A DNA stretch of 64,000 nt, taken from assembly GCA_022711405.1 (NCBI GenBank), contig JAKLFC010000015.1, positions 30,923 to 94,922 of the forward strand, in the 5' to 3' direction. Source of the DNA: Bacteroidota bacterium (GTDB taxonomy: Bacteria > Bacteroidota > Bacteroidia > Bacteroidales > JAGONC01). A program made the translations under genes and the position numbers. The stretch's first letter is position 1; each line of letters starts with the position of its first letter. The notes under the pieces are model-generated. The model had not been told where the DNA came from. It did not search any database and saw only the letters and a list, made by a program, of their open reading frames with translations. This document shows positions 8,325-16,258 of the stretch, piece by piece.

Positions 8325-9863
8325 TTACGTCCCCCAGCTTTCCCGGTCGAGGCTGCGGTACTGGATGGCTTCTGCCAGATGCTCGGCCGAGATGGTCTCG
8401 CTCTGGTCCAGATCAGCGATGGTGCGGGCCACCTTAAGGATGCGGTTGTAGGCGCGTGCCGACAGGCTCAGCCGCTGCATGGCATTCCTGAGCAATTCCT
8501 CACCTGCTTCTCCCACCCGGCAGATCTTCCGGGTCAGTTTAGTCGACATGTGAGCGTTACAGTAGACTCCCTTTTCGTTCTCGAAACGTTTTTCCTGCAT
8601 CTGTCGTGCAGCGATGACCCTGTTGCGGATGGTCTCACTTACTTCGGCGACACGTTCCTGGTTCAGTTCTTTAAAAGGAACGGGGATGACCTCCACGTGC
8701 AGGTCGATGCGGTCGAGCAGCGGTCCGCTGATCCGGTTGATGTATTTCTGGACCAGTCCGGGCTGGCATACACAATCTTTGTCGGGATGGTTGTAATATC
8801 CACAGGGACAGGGGTTCATGGCCGCCACGAGCTGGAAACTGGCAGGGTACTCCACGGAAAAGCGGGCGCGGGAGATGGTGACGATCCTTTCTTCCATGGG
8901 CTGGCGCATTACCTCCAGGGCCGATCGCTTGAATTCCGGCAGTTCGTCCAGGAACAAAACACCGTTATGGGCCAGTGAAATCTCCCCCGGCTGGGGATAG
9001 GACCCCCCGCCAACCAAACCTGCGTCGCTTATGGAGTGATGGGGTGCCCGGTAAGGCCGGGTGGTGATCAGCGAGGAGTGGTTGCTGAGCTTTCCGGCAA
9101 CCGAATGGATCTTGGTGGTCTCCAGGGCCTCGTTGAGACTAAGCGGCGGTAGGATGGATGGCAGCCTTTTGGCCAGCATCGTTTTGCCGGATCCGGGCGG
9201 ACCGATCAGAATGATGTTGTGTCCGCCGGCAGCCGCGATCTCCAGCGCACGCTTGATGTTTTCCTGTCCTTTGACGTCCGAGAAGTCGAATTCATAATCG
9301 TTGAGGTTCTGATAAAATTCTGCCCTGGTGTTGACCTTGACGGGTGTCAGCTCAGTTTGCTGGTTAAAAAATTCAATGACCTCCCTGATGTTTTCAACAC
9401 CATACACATCAATATCGCTTACAATGGCTGCTTCCCTGGCGTTGATTCTTGGAATGATCAGGCCCTTGAATCCTTTCTTCCTGACTTCAATGGCGATGGG
9501 CAGCGCCCCCTTGATGGGCTGCAGGCTGCCATCCAGCGAAAGCTCGCCCATGATGATATAATCTCCAACTCTGGAAGGATTGATCTGCTCGGAAGCGGCC
9601 AGGATACCGATGGCGATGGTCAGGTCATAGGAGGAACCCTCTTTTCGGATATCCGCCGGCGCCATATTGATCACGATCTTCTTCCCCGGGATCTTATGCC
9701 CGATGTTTTTCAGGGCCGCTTCGATCCGCTGGTGACTCTCCTTGACGGCGCTGTCGGGCAGTCCCACCATGAAGAAGTTGACACCCTGGTCAATGTTGAC
9801 TTCAATGGTGATAGTGATGGCATGAATGCCATGAAGGGCACTTCCAAATGTTTTGACGAGCAT
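8325..9863 (-). CDS. yifB: YifB/ComM family Mg chelatase-like AAA+ ATPase
   Basis: 512 aa, the usual length. The N-terminal ~190 residues are the ChlI/Lon-protease-like subdomain ([20 protein letters not shown]). The AAA+ core follows with Walker A GPPGSGKT near residue 220 and Walker [12 protein letters not shown], then the Cys-containing loop [20 protein letters not shown] seen in this family, and the C-terminal Mg_chelatase_C helices. Relatives (ComM) are hexameric branch-migration helicases that help integrate DNA during natural transformation. It is transcribed after gldB with a 78-bp gap holding a hairpin. Its last 18 codons are duplicated at 7453-7510, beyond the inserted higBA module. 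Confidence 0.95.
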   Translation of the reverse strand: MLVKTFGSALHGIHAITITIEVNIDQGVNFFMVGLPDSAVKESHQRIEAALKNIGHKIPGKKIVINMAPADIRKEGSSYDLTIAIGILAASEQINPSRVGDYIIMGELSLDGSLQPIKGALPIAIEVRKKGFKGLIIPRINAREAAIVSDIDVYGVENIREVIEFFNQQTELTPVKVNTRAEFYQNLNDYEFDFSDVKGQENIKRALEIAAAGGHNIILIGPPGSGKTMLAKRLPSILPPLSLNEALETTKIHSVAGKLSNHSSLITTRPYRAPHHSISDAGLVGGGSYPQPGEISLAHNGVLFLDELPEFKRSALEVMRQPMEERIVTISRARFSVEYPASFQLVAAMNPCPCGYYNHPDKDCVCQPGLVQKYINRISGPLLDRIDLHVEVIPVPFKELNQERVAEVSETIRNRVIAARQMQEKRFENEKGVYCNAHMSTKLTRKICRVGEAGEELLRNAMQRLSLSARAYNRILKVARTIADLDQSETISAEHLAEAIQYRSLDRESWGT

Positions 9864-9871
9864 GGATCGAT

Positions 9872-9900
9872 CGGATTAACCTGTTTTACCTGTTAATCCG
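9872..9900. repeat. Inverted repeat between gldB and yifB
   Basis: CGGATTAAC at 9872-9880 pairs with 9892-9900 around an 11-nt loop that itself repeats the TTACCTGTT motif. It lies in the 78-bp gap upstream of the yifB start. Confidence 0.65.
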
Positions 9901-9941
9901 GAAACACACTGAAATGTGACCCTGTTTTCAAAAAATTTACA

Positions 9942-10952
9942 TTAATTTTTACCGGGCTTGTAACCTGACTCCTGGAGAATCCTGCGGCTATCCTTTTCAG
10001 CCAGCAGGTCCTGTAACCTCATTCGGGGATGAGTTTCCATGTAGTTACGGATGATCTGCCAGCCGGTCCATGAACCGAGGCGGGCCGGTGAATCAGGGAA
10101 TCCCCGTGTGAAGGGGCCATCGGTGAAGAATTTATTGATGATCTGGATATCCGTCGAATAAAGAATTTCATTTTCAATGAAGAATTTCCAGAGGTTTGCT
10201 TCATTCTCATGGCACCATTCGACCTGAAGGCCCGTATATCCGATCTTGACCGAATCCGGCTGAAAGGGCAGCAGCGCATCCTGGAAATAGAGTTTCTTGC
10301 CTTCAACGATCATCTTATCCAGCACGTTATCACCGGGATACTGGTCCTGCATGTGATAAGCGGCCACCGCTACAATACAGTCCCTCAACAGGTATTCCTT
10401 CGTGAACCTCCTGATGACATAGGAAGGCAATCCCAGCTGCCTGTAGGGCTCGTACCCGTCACCCAGGTACATATCCAGTGCGATCAGCAGGTCAGGAGGC
10501 TGAAAAAGAACGGGATTCTGATAATCAATGCCTGATATGTACGTGTAAACCTCCGGTACGTTGTGATCGGGAAAATAAAATGCATAATATCGGAATGCCT
10601 CATTCAATTCACGCCGTTGTTCCTTGATATCGGGAAACACTTCCATGGTTTTCCGGTACAGTTGCTGTATAAAAGGATCATTGATGTAATGTACCAGTTG
10701 CAGAATGCCGGTGGAGTCAGGAGGGACATTCCCCAGAAAAACGGAATACGTACCTGTCATTTCAGCGATCTCCCAGGTCATTTGTGTGGTGTCGGCAGAA
10801 AAGAGTGCCTGCTCGTACCGACTGATCTTCAGACCGGGATCCGGTACCTGTTTGATATCTGTCTCCTGCCAGGGTGCTTTATGTGAACCGCACGAAAGTG
10901 TCAGGAATATTAGTGAGAACATCAGGCTCTTCCAGCAATTGCTTTGTCCCAT
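9942..10952 (-). CDS. gldB: Gliding motility/T9SS lipoprotein GldB
   Basis: 336 aa. It has a lipoprotein signal with lipobox LTLSC and Cys at 21. Family landmarks include DLLIALDMYLGDGYEPYRQL, VIRRFTKEYLLRDCI and the C-terminal GWQIIRNYMETHPRMRLQDL. GldB is an inner-membrane/periplasmic lipoprotein required for gliding and for stable T9SS function in Bacteroidota, although many carriers do not glide. Its presence fits the T9SS cargo at 606-7196. The partner gldC is not next to it, while nadE lies nearby, a gldB/nadE proximity that I recall from other Bacteroidota. Two barrel genes separate gldB from nadE. Confidence 0.88.
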   Translation of the reverse strand: MGQSNCWKSLMFSLIFLTLSCGSHKAPWQETDIKQVPDPGLKISRYEQALFSADTTQMTWEIAEMTGTYSVFLGNVPPDSTGILQLVHYINDPFIQQLYRKTMEVFPDIKEQRRELNEAFRYYAFYFPDHNVPEVYTYISGIDYQNPVLFQPPDLLIALDMYLGDGYEPYRQLGLPSYVIRRFTKEYLLRDCIVAVAAYHMQDQYPGDNVLDKMIVEGKKLYFQDALLPFQPDSVKIGYTGLQVEWCHENEANLWKFFIENEILYSTDIQIINKFFTDGPFTRGFPDSPARLGSWTGWQIIRNYMETHPRMRLQDLLAEKDSRRILQESGYKPGKN

Positions 10953-10975
10953 CGCTCGATGATGAAATGTTTCCG

Positions 10976-11590
10976 TTAAAAGATCCGGATCCCCAATCCG
11001 ATCAGGAAGGCATCCTCCCTGAACTGGTTATCTCCTTCGTAGATATCGTTCAAACCCCATTCATACCTCACATCCAGCGTGAAAATGAAGATGTCGAGCG
11101 ATCCTCCGACCTGGTAGCCCCAGTTGGTACTTTCCAGAAGATCCACAGCACTTTTCTCAAAATCTTCAATGCCGTTTTTAATAAACTCAACACTTTTATC
11201 ATGGGCAAATGACATCACAGGGCCAGTATAGACCAGCAACCTTGTGAACTCCATATCAAAAAATTTGATTCCCAGCAGCAGGGGTACATCGATGCTGTTG
11301 ATCTCAAAATTGATCTGGTTATCATCGCCATTGTCATTCTGGAAGAGCTCACCACCTTTTTTAGTGAAATAAGCTTCCGGTTCAAAGACAATATGTTTGG
11401 TGAAAAAAATCCTCAGGAATGCCCCACCCTGATAGCCTGTGATCTTATCGCTGGTATAGTCGGTCAGGTCAGTGGATACATGTGAAGTGGAAATTCCTCC
11501 CCTGAAGCCAAAATCCACCTTATTCTGGCTCAGGGTGGAAAAGGTGAGGAGGATGCAACACAGGAGAAATGTTGTTTTCTTAATCCGCAT
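10976..11590 (-). CDS. PorT-like outer-membrane beta-barrel protein
   Basis: 204 aa. The signal peptide ends FSTLSQ and the mature protein starts VDFGFRGGISTSHV, the typical opening of the outer-membrane beta-barrel family PF13568. Strands such as GAFLRIFFTKHIVFEPEAYF, IDVPLLLGIKFF and FLIGLGIRIF at the C-terminus support an eight-stranded barrel. It probably forms a unit with gldB (24 bp downstream) and is transcribed from a -7-like element at 11608-11615. Its role is unknown; many such barrels are only structural homologues of PorT. Confidence 0.82.
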   Translation of the reverse strand: MRIKKTTFLLCCILLTFSTLSQNKVDFGFRGGISTSHVSTDLTDYTSDKITGYQGGAFLRIFFTKHIVFEPEAYFTKKGGELFQNDNGDDNQINFEINSIDVPLLLGIKFFDMEFTRLLVYTGPVMSFAHDKSVEFIKNGIEDFEKSAVDLLESTNWGYQVGGSLDIFIFTLDVRYEWGLNDIYEGDNQFREDAFLIGLGIRIF

Positions 11591-11607
11591 GGCCTGGAGG
11601 AATGAAG

Positions 11608-11615
11608 CAAAGATA
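11608..11615 (-). promoter_or_regulatory. -7 element (TATCTTTG) of the barrel-gldB unit
   Basis: On the minus strand TATCTTTG matches TAnnTTTG and lies 18 bp upstream of the 11590 start. No TTG is found at the 19-nt spacing, so only half of the consensus is met. Confidence 0.5.
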
Positions 11616-11715
11616 ATGATTTTCAGAGACAGAATCCAGTACGTGAAACGATATATTCAGCGAAATGTTATTTAAGGGCTCTTTTTTCATGTGTTATAGA
11701 ACCATCTTCTTTTCG

Positions 11716-11723
11716 TATTTTTG
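11716..11723 (+). promoter_or_regulatory. -7 element (TATTTTTG) of the barrel-nadE unit
   Basis: TATTTTTG matches TAnnTTTG and ends 24 bp before the ATG at 11748, giving a short leader. The -33 position holds TTA, one base off TTG. With 11608-11615 it makes the 157-bp gap a divergent promoter region. Confidence 0.5.
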
Positions 11724-11747
11724 TACATTCAAACAATACTTCATCCT

Positions 11748-12431
11748 ATGAAAAAAATCGCTTTTGCATTGTTTTTATCCGGACTGGTTGCCATTTCCAG
11801 TGTGACGGCTCAAACAAAACCGTTCCGGTTCGGGATTAAACTATCTCCCAGCCTGGGGTGGCTCAAGCCAAATACTGAAGGTTACGAATCCCAGGGTGTT
11901 GATGTCGGCTTTGGGTGGGGATTCATGTGCGATATTACCCTGACGGACAACTATTTCTTTTCCACTGGTTTTGATATGGAATGGAATTATGGCGGCCTGC
12001 AATATCCTGACATCTATGACGCAGATACGGTGACGCTGACCAGGGATTATAAACTTAAGTATATTGACATCCCTCTGTCCATTAAGATGAAGACCAATCA
12101 GTTTGAAAAATGGGCCTTTTTCGGACAGCTGGGTCTGGCCCCGGGATTCAGGATTGGGGCCACGGCTGATGATTCCTACCGGTTTGCCAACAATAGCATC
12201 GCTGAGAAGAACAAGACCGATATCACAGACGATATCAATCTGTTCCGTACTTCCGTTCTCATAGGAGCCGGAACCGAATTCTACATCGATGAATCCACCT
12301 GCATTGTAGCTTCGCTCTCGTTCAAGAACGGGATCACCAATGTGTTGAAAGGCACCAACGCTGTGGACAAATCCCTCAATGAAAAAGCACATTACAACGG
12401 CCTGTCATTGAATATCGGAATCATCTTTTAA
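11748..12431 (+). CDS. PorT-like outer-membrane beta-barrel protein
   Basis: 227 aa from the ATG at 11748. An upstream in-frame ATG at 11721 overlaps the -7 element and would spoil the signal peptide MKKIAFALFLSGLVAISSVTAQ, so it is rejected. Barrel strands include FGIKLSPSLGWLKP, FSTGFDMEWNYGG, YIDIPLSIKMKTN and a C-terminal GLSLNIGIIF. The YIDIPLSIKMKTN motif and overall layout resemble PorT/SprT, an outer-membrane part of T9SS, but barrels of this family are too alike to name it from sequence alone. It is followed after 23 bp by nadE and is likely co-transcribed with it. Confidence 0.82.
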   Translation: MKKIAFALFLSGLVAISSVTAQTKPFRFGIKLSPSLGWLKPNTEGYESQGVDVGFGWGFMCDITLTDNYFFSTGFDMEWNYGGLQYPDIYDADTVTLTRDYKLKYIDIPLSIKMKTNQFEKWAFFGQLGLAPGFRIGATADDSYRFANNSIAEKNKTDITDDINLFRTSVLIGAGTEFYIDESTCIVASLSFKNGITNVLKGTNAVDKSLNEKAHYNGLSLNIGIIF

Positions 12432-12454
12432 CCGTTATACCCAATCCCTGCAAG

Positions 12455-14113
12455 GTGAAAATTTCCATCGCTCAGCTGGACTATCATATTGGGAACTTTG
12501 AGTCAAACATCCGCAAGATCAGGGAAGCCATCCAACAGGCCAGAGAAGAGTCGGCCGACCTGATCCTTTTTGCCGAGCTTGCCGTTCCCGGATATCCTCC
12601 CAGGGATTTCCTTGAATTTGATGATTTCATTCATGAATGTGAGCTGGGGATCCATTCCATTGCCCAGGATTGCCGCGGAATTGCCGCCATCGTCGGCTCG
12701 CCGTCCCGCAATACCAATCCCAGGGGGAAACGGCTTTTCAACACCGCCTATTTTCTGGCCGAAGGCAAGGTGATGGCCATGACGCACAAGTCGCTTCTGC
12801 CCAATTACGATGTGTTTGATGAGTACCGTTATTTTGAGCCCAACAGGGATTTTCAGGTTATTGAATATCATGGAATTAAAATTGCCGTGACCATCTGTGA
12901 GGATCTCTGGAACATTACGGATACTCCCCTGTACACAGCCTCCCCAATGGAGATCCTTATTCAGCAGCATCCTGACATGATCGTTAACATAGCCGCCTCG
13001 CCATTCCATTATGATCAGATGAGCATCCGCAGGGATGTCCTGGCGCGCAATGCCTCCACCTATGGCCTTCCTGTATTTTATGTCAATCACATAGGTGCCC
13101 AGACGGAGCTGATCTTTGACGGCGGATCGATGGTGGTGGACAGGAAGGGACGGGTGCTGGACGAGCTCAACTATTTCCAGGAAGATCTCAGATTCTATAG
13201 GTTCGACAAGGCTAAGAAAAATGTACTGCTTTCCGACAGGGGAATCATGGGGCCCCAGAACCTTGATACTTCGAGGATCGCGCTGATCCATGATGCGCTG
13301 GTGCTGGGTATCCGGACCTATTTTCGCAAACTTGGATTCAGGGAGGCCATCCTTGGCCTGTCGGGAGGGATTGATTCTGCCGTGACACTGGTGCTGGCTG
13401 CCGAAGCACTGGGTAACGAACATGTTCGTGCCGTTCTGCTTCCCTCACGTTACTCAACGGGCCATTCCGTGCGCGATGCCGTGGAACTGGCCGAAAATAC
13501 CGGAGTACCTTACCAGACCATCAGCATCGAAGAAGCCTTCCGGAGTTTTGAGTCCCTGCTCCAGCCCGTATTTGGGGATCGTCCTCCGGATGTCACGGAA
13601 GAAAACATACAGGCCCGGGTGCGTGCCGTGGTTCTTATGGCCCTGGCCAACAAATTCGGGTATATTTTGCTGAACACCTCCAATAAAAGCGAGGCAGCAG
13701 TCGGGTACGGAACCCTGTACGGCGATATGTGCGGAGGCATTGCTGTACTGGGGGACGTGTACAAAACACAGGTATACGAACTGGCCGCATACATCAACCG
13801 TTCAAGGGAGATCATCCCCGTCCATACCATTCAGAAGCCCCCCTCGGCTGAACTGAAACCCGGCCAGCAGGATTCTGATTCCCTGCCGGATTACGACCTG
13901 CTCGACCGGATCCTTTTTCAGTATATTGAAATGTGCCAGGGACCGCAGGACATCATCCACATGGGATTTGATGAGAAGACGGTCAGGAAAGTGCTGCGTA
14001 TGGTAAATACAAATGAGTACAAGCGGCATCAAACGCCGCCCATTCTTCGCATCTCACCCAAGGCCTTTGGGATGGGAAGGAGAATGCCTATAGTGGGGAG
14101 GTACCTTTCCTGA
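12455..14113 (+). CDS. nadE: Glutamine-dependent NAD+ synthase
   Basis: 552 aa from a GTG start. The N-terminal nitrilase-fold glutaminase has the expected Glu41-Lys112-Cys148 triad (FAELAVPG, HKSLLPNYD, TICEDLW). It makes ammonia that is passed to the C-terminal synthetase, whose PP-loop SGGIDS is near residue 304 and which amidates deamido-NAD using ATP. NKSEAAVGYGTLYGDMCGG and the late KPPSAELKPGQ motif are also family hallmarks. It works at the last step of NAD synthesis; nadC, an earlier step, lies at 44312-45166. The stop codon TGA is the first part of a 53-base homopurine tract. Confidence 0.97.
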   Translation: MKISIAQLDYHIGNFESNIRKIREAIQQAREESADLILFAELAVPGYPPRDFLEFDDFIHECELGIHSIAQDCRGIAAIVGSPSRNTNPRGKRLFNTAYFLAEGKVMAMTHKSLLPNYDVFDEYRYFEPNRDFQVIEYHGIKIAVTICEDLWNITDTPLYTASPMEILIQQHPDMIVNIAASPFHYDQMSIRRDVLARNASTYGLPVFYVNHIGAQTELIFDGGSMVVDRKGRVLDELNYFQEDLRFYRFDKAKKNVLLSDRGIMGPQNLDTSRIALIHDALVLGIRTYFRKLGFREAILGLSGGIDSAVTLVLAAEALGNEHVRAVLLPSRYSTGHSVRDAVELAENTGVPYQTISIEEAFRSFESLLQPVFGDRPPDVTEENIQARVRAVVLMALANKFGYILLNTSNKSEAAVGYGTLYGDMCGGIAVLGDVYKTQVYELAAYINRSREIIPVHTIQKPPSAELKPGQQDSDSLPDYDLLDRILFQYIEMCQGPQDIIHMGFDEKTVRKVLRMVNTNEYKRHQTPPILRISPKAFGMGRRMPIVGRYLS

Positions 14114-14164
14114 GAGGAGAAAGGAGAGAGGAGAGAGGAGAAAGGAGAGAGGAGAGAGGAGAAA
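14112..14164 (+). repeat. Homopurine heptamer array, GARAGGA x7
   Basis: Seven perfect 7-bp units (GAGAGGA or GAAAGGA) plus GAAA give 53 uninterrupted purines. The units follow a 21-bp higher-order pattern GAGAGGA-GAAAGGA-GAGAGGA. The array starts inside the nadE stop codon and ends 7 bp before the stop of the convergent nfu-type gene. Such a tract can form triplex DNA and may terminate or slow transcription from both sides. Confidence 0.92.
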
Positions 14165-14171
14165 TAATTTT

Positions 14172-14417
14172 TTAGATGGCTTCGACAGATTTGATCTCGG
14201 GGACCGCTCTCCGCATGGCCTCTTCGACACCATTTTTCAGCGTGAGCCGGCTGTATGGACATGAACCACAGGCTCCGTGAAGTTCAACATTCACCACATT
14301 ATCTTCCGTCAGGTTGATAAATTCAATATCTCCTCCGTCGGATTGCAGGTAAGGACGGATCTGTTCGATGACATTTCTGACCTTCAGTTCTAATTCACTG
14401 GATTGATTCTGTTCCAT
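14172..14417 (-). CDS. NifU C-terminal domain (Nfu-type) Fe-S cluster protein
   Basis: 81 aa from the ATG at 14417, giving MEQNQSSELE; an upstream in-frame ATG at 14441 is less likely. It consists of a single Nfu domain with the cluster-binding motif GACGSCPYS (CxxC) and the typical IRPYLQSDGGDIEFI opening. Proteins of this type carry and hand over 4Fe-4S clusters to apo-enzymes in the cytoplasm. The next gene upstream on the same strand is an Mrp-type ATPase, also linked to Fe-S transfer, so the two probably form a small Fe-S maturation unit. Confidence 0.93.
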   Translation of the reverse strand: MEQNQSSELELKVRNVIEQIRPYLQSDGGDIEFINLTEDNVVNVELHGACGSCPYSRLTLKNGVEEAMRRAVPEIKSVEAI

Positions 14418-14483
14418 GGTCCCAAAATTTTTAGGCGGCAAAAATAATAAAAATAATGGTTAGAAAAATCTTTATAGGTTTTA

Positions 14484-15572
14484 TTATGCCGTTGCATTCA
14501 TCGCATCCAGAAATGCATTGCGGATGGCGATCTGTTGAGCGACGGTCTCAGCCATTTGCCTGAACGCCAGTGATTCCGGGGAGTTTTCAGACAGGGCTAC
14601 GGGCAATCCCTCGTCGCCTGATTCGCAAATGCCCTGCACGACAGGGATCTGTCCCAGAAGGGGGATATGGTGCTCTTCCGCAAGTCTTTTCCCGCCTTCT
14701 TTACCAAAGATATAGTATCTGTTCCCGGGCAGTTCGGCCGGTGTAAACCATGACATATTTTCGATCAGCCCGATCACCGGTATCCGGATCTGCTCCTGCC
14801 GGAACATGGTAATGGCTTTCCGGGCGTCTGCCAGGGCCACTTCCTGTGGAGTGGTCACAATAGCGACTCCGGTCATCGGAACCTGCTGTGCCAGGGTCAG
14901 GTGGATATCGCCCGTACCCGGAGGTGTGTCGATGATCAGATAGTCGAGATCACCCCATTCAGTATCTTTGAACAATTGCATCAACGCATTGGATGCCATT
15001 GGCCCTCTCCAGATCAATGCCTGGGATGCATCGATGAAGAATCCGATGGATAGCACCTGGATGCCATAGCGGGGGATAGGGATCACTTTCGGTTTGCCGT
15101 CGATCTGTACCACCTCCGGACGCGCCACCGGCAGTCCGAACATCAGGGGCACTGAGGGGCCGTAGATATCGGCGTCGAGCAATCCCACGCGGGCGCCGGT
15201 CTGTCCCAGTGCCACGGCCAGGTTGGCAGCTATCGTCGATTTCCCGACACCGCCCTTGCCAGAAGCGATGGCAATGATATTCTTCACCCCCCTGAGCACA
15301 TCTTCTGCCTCTTTTCGCCGGCTTGTCACACGGGAGGTCAGTTCCACTGAGACCTTTACTCCAGGATCCACATAGCGGTGAATGGCGTCGATGCAATCCT
15401 GTTTCATTTTACCTTTCAGCGGGCAGGCCGGTGTCGTTAGGACGAGCGTAAATGAAATACTATCCTCTTGTATATTAATATTTTCTATCATATTCAGGGA
15501 GATCAGATCCTTTTTCAGATCCGGATCCTCCACATGCCTCAGGGCATTTACAACCTGTTCCTTTGTCAACAT
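14484..15572 (-). CDS. Mrp/NBP35-family iron-sulfur carrier ATPase
   Basis: 362 aa from the ATG at 15572. The longer frame adds 34 residues that overlap plsY and do not look like the family. Residues 1-85 are a MIP18/DUF59 domain (LRHVEDPDLKKDLISLNMI). A deviant Walker P-loop GKGGVGKST follows at ~105-113, with DADIYGPSVP and DTPPGTGDIHLT further on. This is the ApbC/Mrp class, which binds and transfers Fe-S clusters in an ATP-dependent way. A CAAATGTA -7-like element (minus strand TACATTTG) at 15597-15604, upstream of the start, supports the shorter form. Confidence 0.94.
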   Translation of the reverse strand: MLTKEQVVNALRHVEDPDLKKDLISLNMIENINIQEDSISFTLVLTTPACPLKGKMKQDCIDAIHRYVDPGVKVSVELTSRVTSRRKEAEDVLRGVKNIIAIASGKGGVGKSTIAANLAVALGQTGARVGLLDADIYGPSVPLMFGLPVARPEVVQIDGKPKVIPIPRYGIQVLSIGFFIDASQALIWRGPMASNALMQLFKDTEWGDLDYLIIDTPPGTGDIHLTLAQQVPMTGVAIVTTPQEVALADARKAITMFRQEQIRIPVIGLIENMSWFTPAELPGNRYYIFGKEGGKRLAEEHHIPLLGQIPVVQGICESGDEGLPVALSENSPESLAFRQMAETVAQQIAIRNAFLDAMNATA

Positions 15573-15633
15573 ACGATTGGTTTTTAAATGGGAGGGCAAA
15601 TGTAAGACAAATTCCCTTGCCATCATGGATTTT

Positions 15634-16257
15634 TCATCTGGCCTTTCCGAACCTGAGCTTGGATTCGGTGCCATGGATCAGCCGGTGGATGTTCTTGCGG
15701 TGTGTCAACGGAATGAAGATGGCAATGGCGATGGCCAGGATCATGAAGGGAAGGATTTCCCTGTGGCCCAGCAAAACAATATCAATAACGGGAAATGCGA
15801 TCGCGGCTGAAATGGAAGCTAGTGAAACGTACCTGAAGGAGATGAATACAATGATGAAAATCCCGAGCGTTATCAGGGAAGCCAGAGGAAACAGGGCAAT
15901 GCCCACCCCCAGGAGAGTGGCCACTCCTTTTCCGCCCCTGAAACCTGCAAAAACAGGGAACACATGTCCCGCTACGACAAGTGCGCCCAGCCCGATCTGA
16001 TAGAGTGCAGCCTGATTCTCCGTTGCCAGGTTTAGATCGAATAATTGCATCAGTTGGATGGCTGCCCATCCCTTAAAAATGTCGAACAACAGCACGGGGA
16101 TGCCGGCTCCGGGTCCGAGGATCCGGATCATATTGGTGGCGCCGGCATTACCGCTTCCCTGCTTTCGTATGTCTGTCCCATAGAAGATCCTGCCTACCCA
16201 GACAGAAGTGGGTATGGAGCCCAGCAGGTAAGCGAGGATAAGGGGTAGGATGTACAT
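15634..16257 (-). CDS. plsY: Acyl-phosphate:glycerol-3-phosphate acyltransferase PlsY
   Basis: 207 aa integral membrane protein with about five membrane segments. It shows the three PlsY motifs: GSIPTSVWVG at the start, GSGNAGATNMIR near residues 35-46 and GHVFPVFAGFRGGKGVAT near 98-115. It transfers the acyl group from acyl phosphate to glycerol-3-phosphate, the first step of phospholipid synthesis. gpsA, which supplies that substrate, is elsewhere in the window at 43281-44294. It starts 1 bp after the stop of the 1497-aa gene on the same strand, so the two are probably co-transcribed. Confidence 0.96.
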   Translation of the reverse strand: MYILPLILAYLLGSIPTSVWVGRIFYGTDIRKQGSGNAGATNMIRILGPGAGIPVLLFDIFKGWAAIQLMQLFDLNLATENQAALYQIGLGALVVAGHVFPVFAGFRGGKGVATLLGVGIALFPLASLITLGIFIIVFISFRYVSLASISAAIAFPVIDIVLLGHREILPFMILAIAIAIFIPLTHRKNIHRLIHGTESKLRFGKAR

Positions 16258-16258
16258 A

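Noticed and set aside
14029..14262. 77-codon frame across the homopurine tract on the minus strand
   Set aside because: It overlaps nadE and the Nfu-type gene and is open mainly because of the repeat; no family resemblance.
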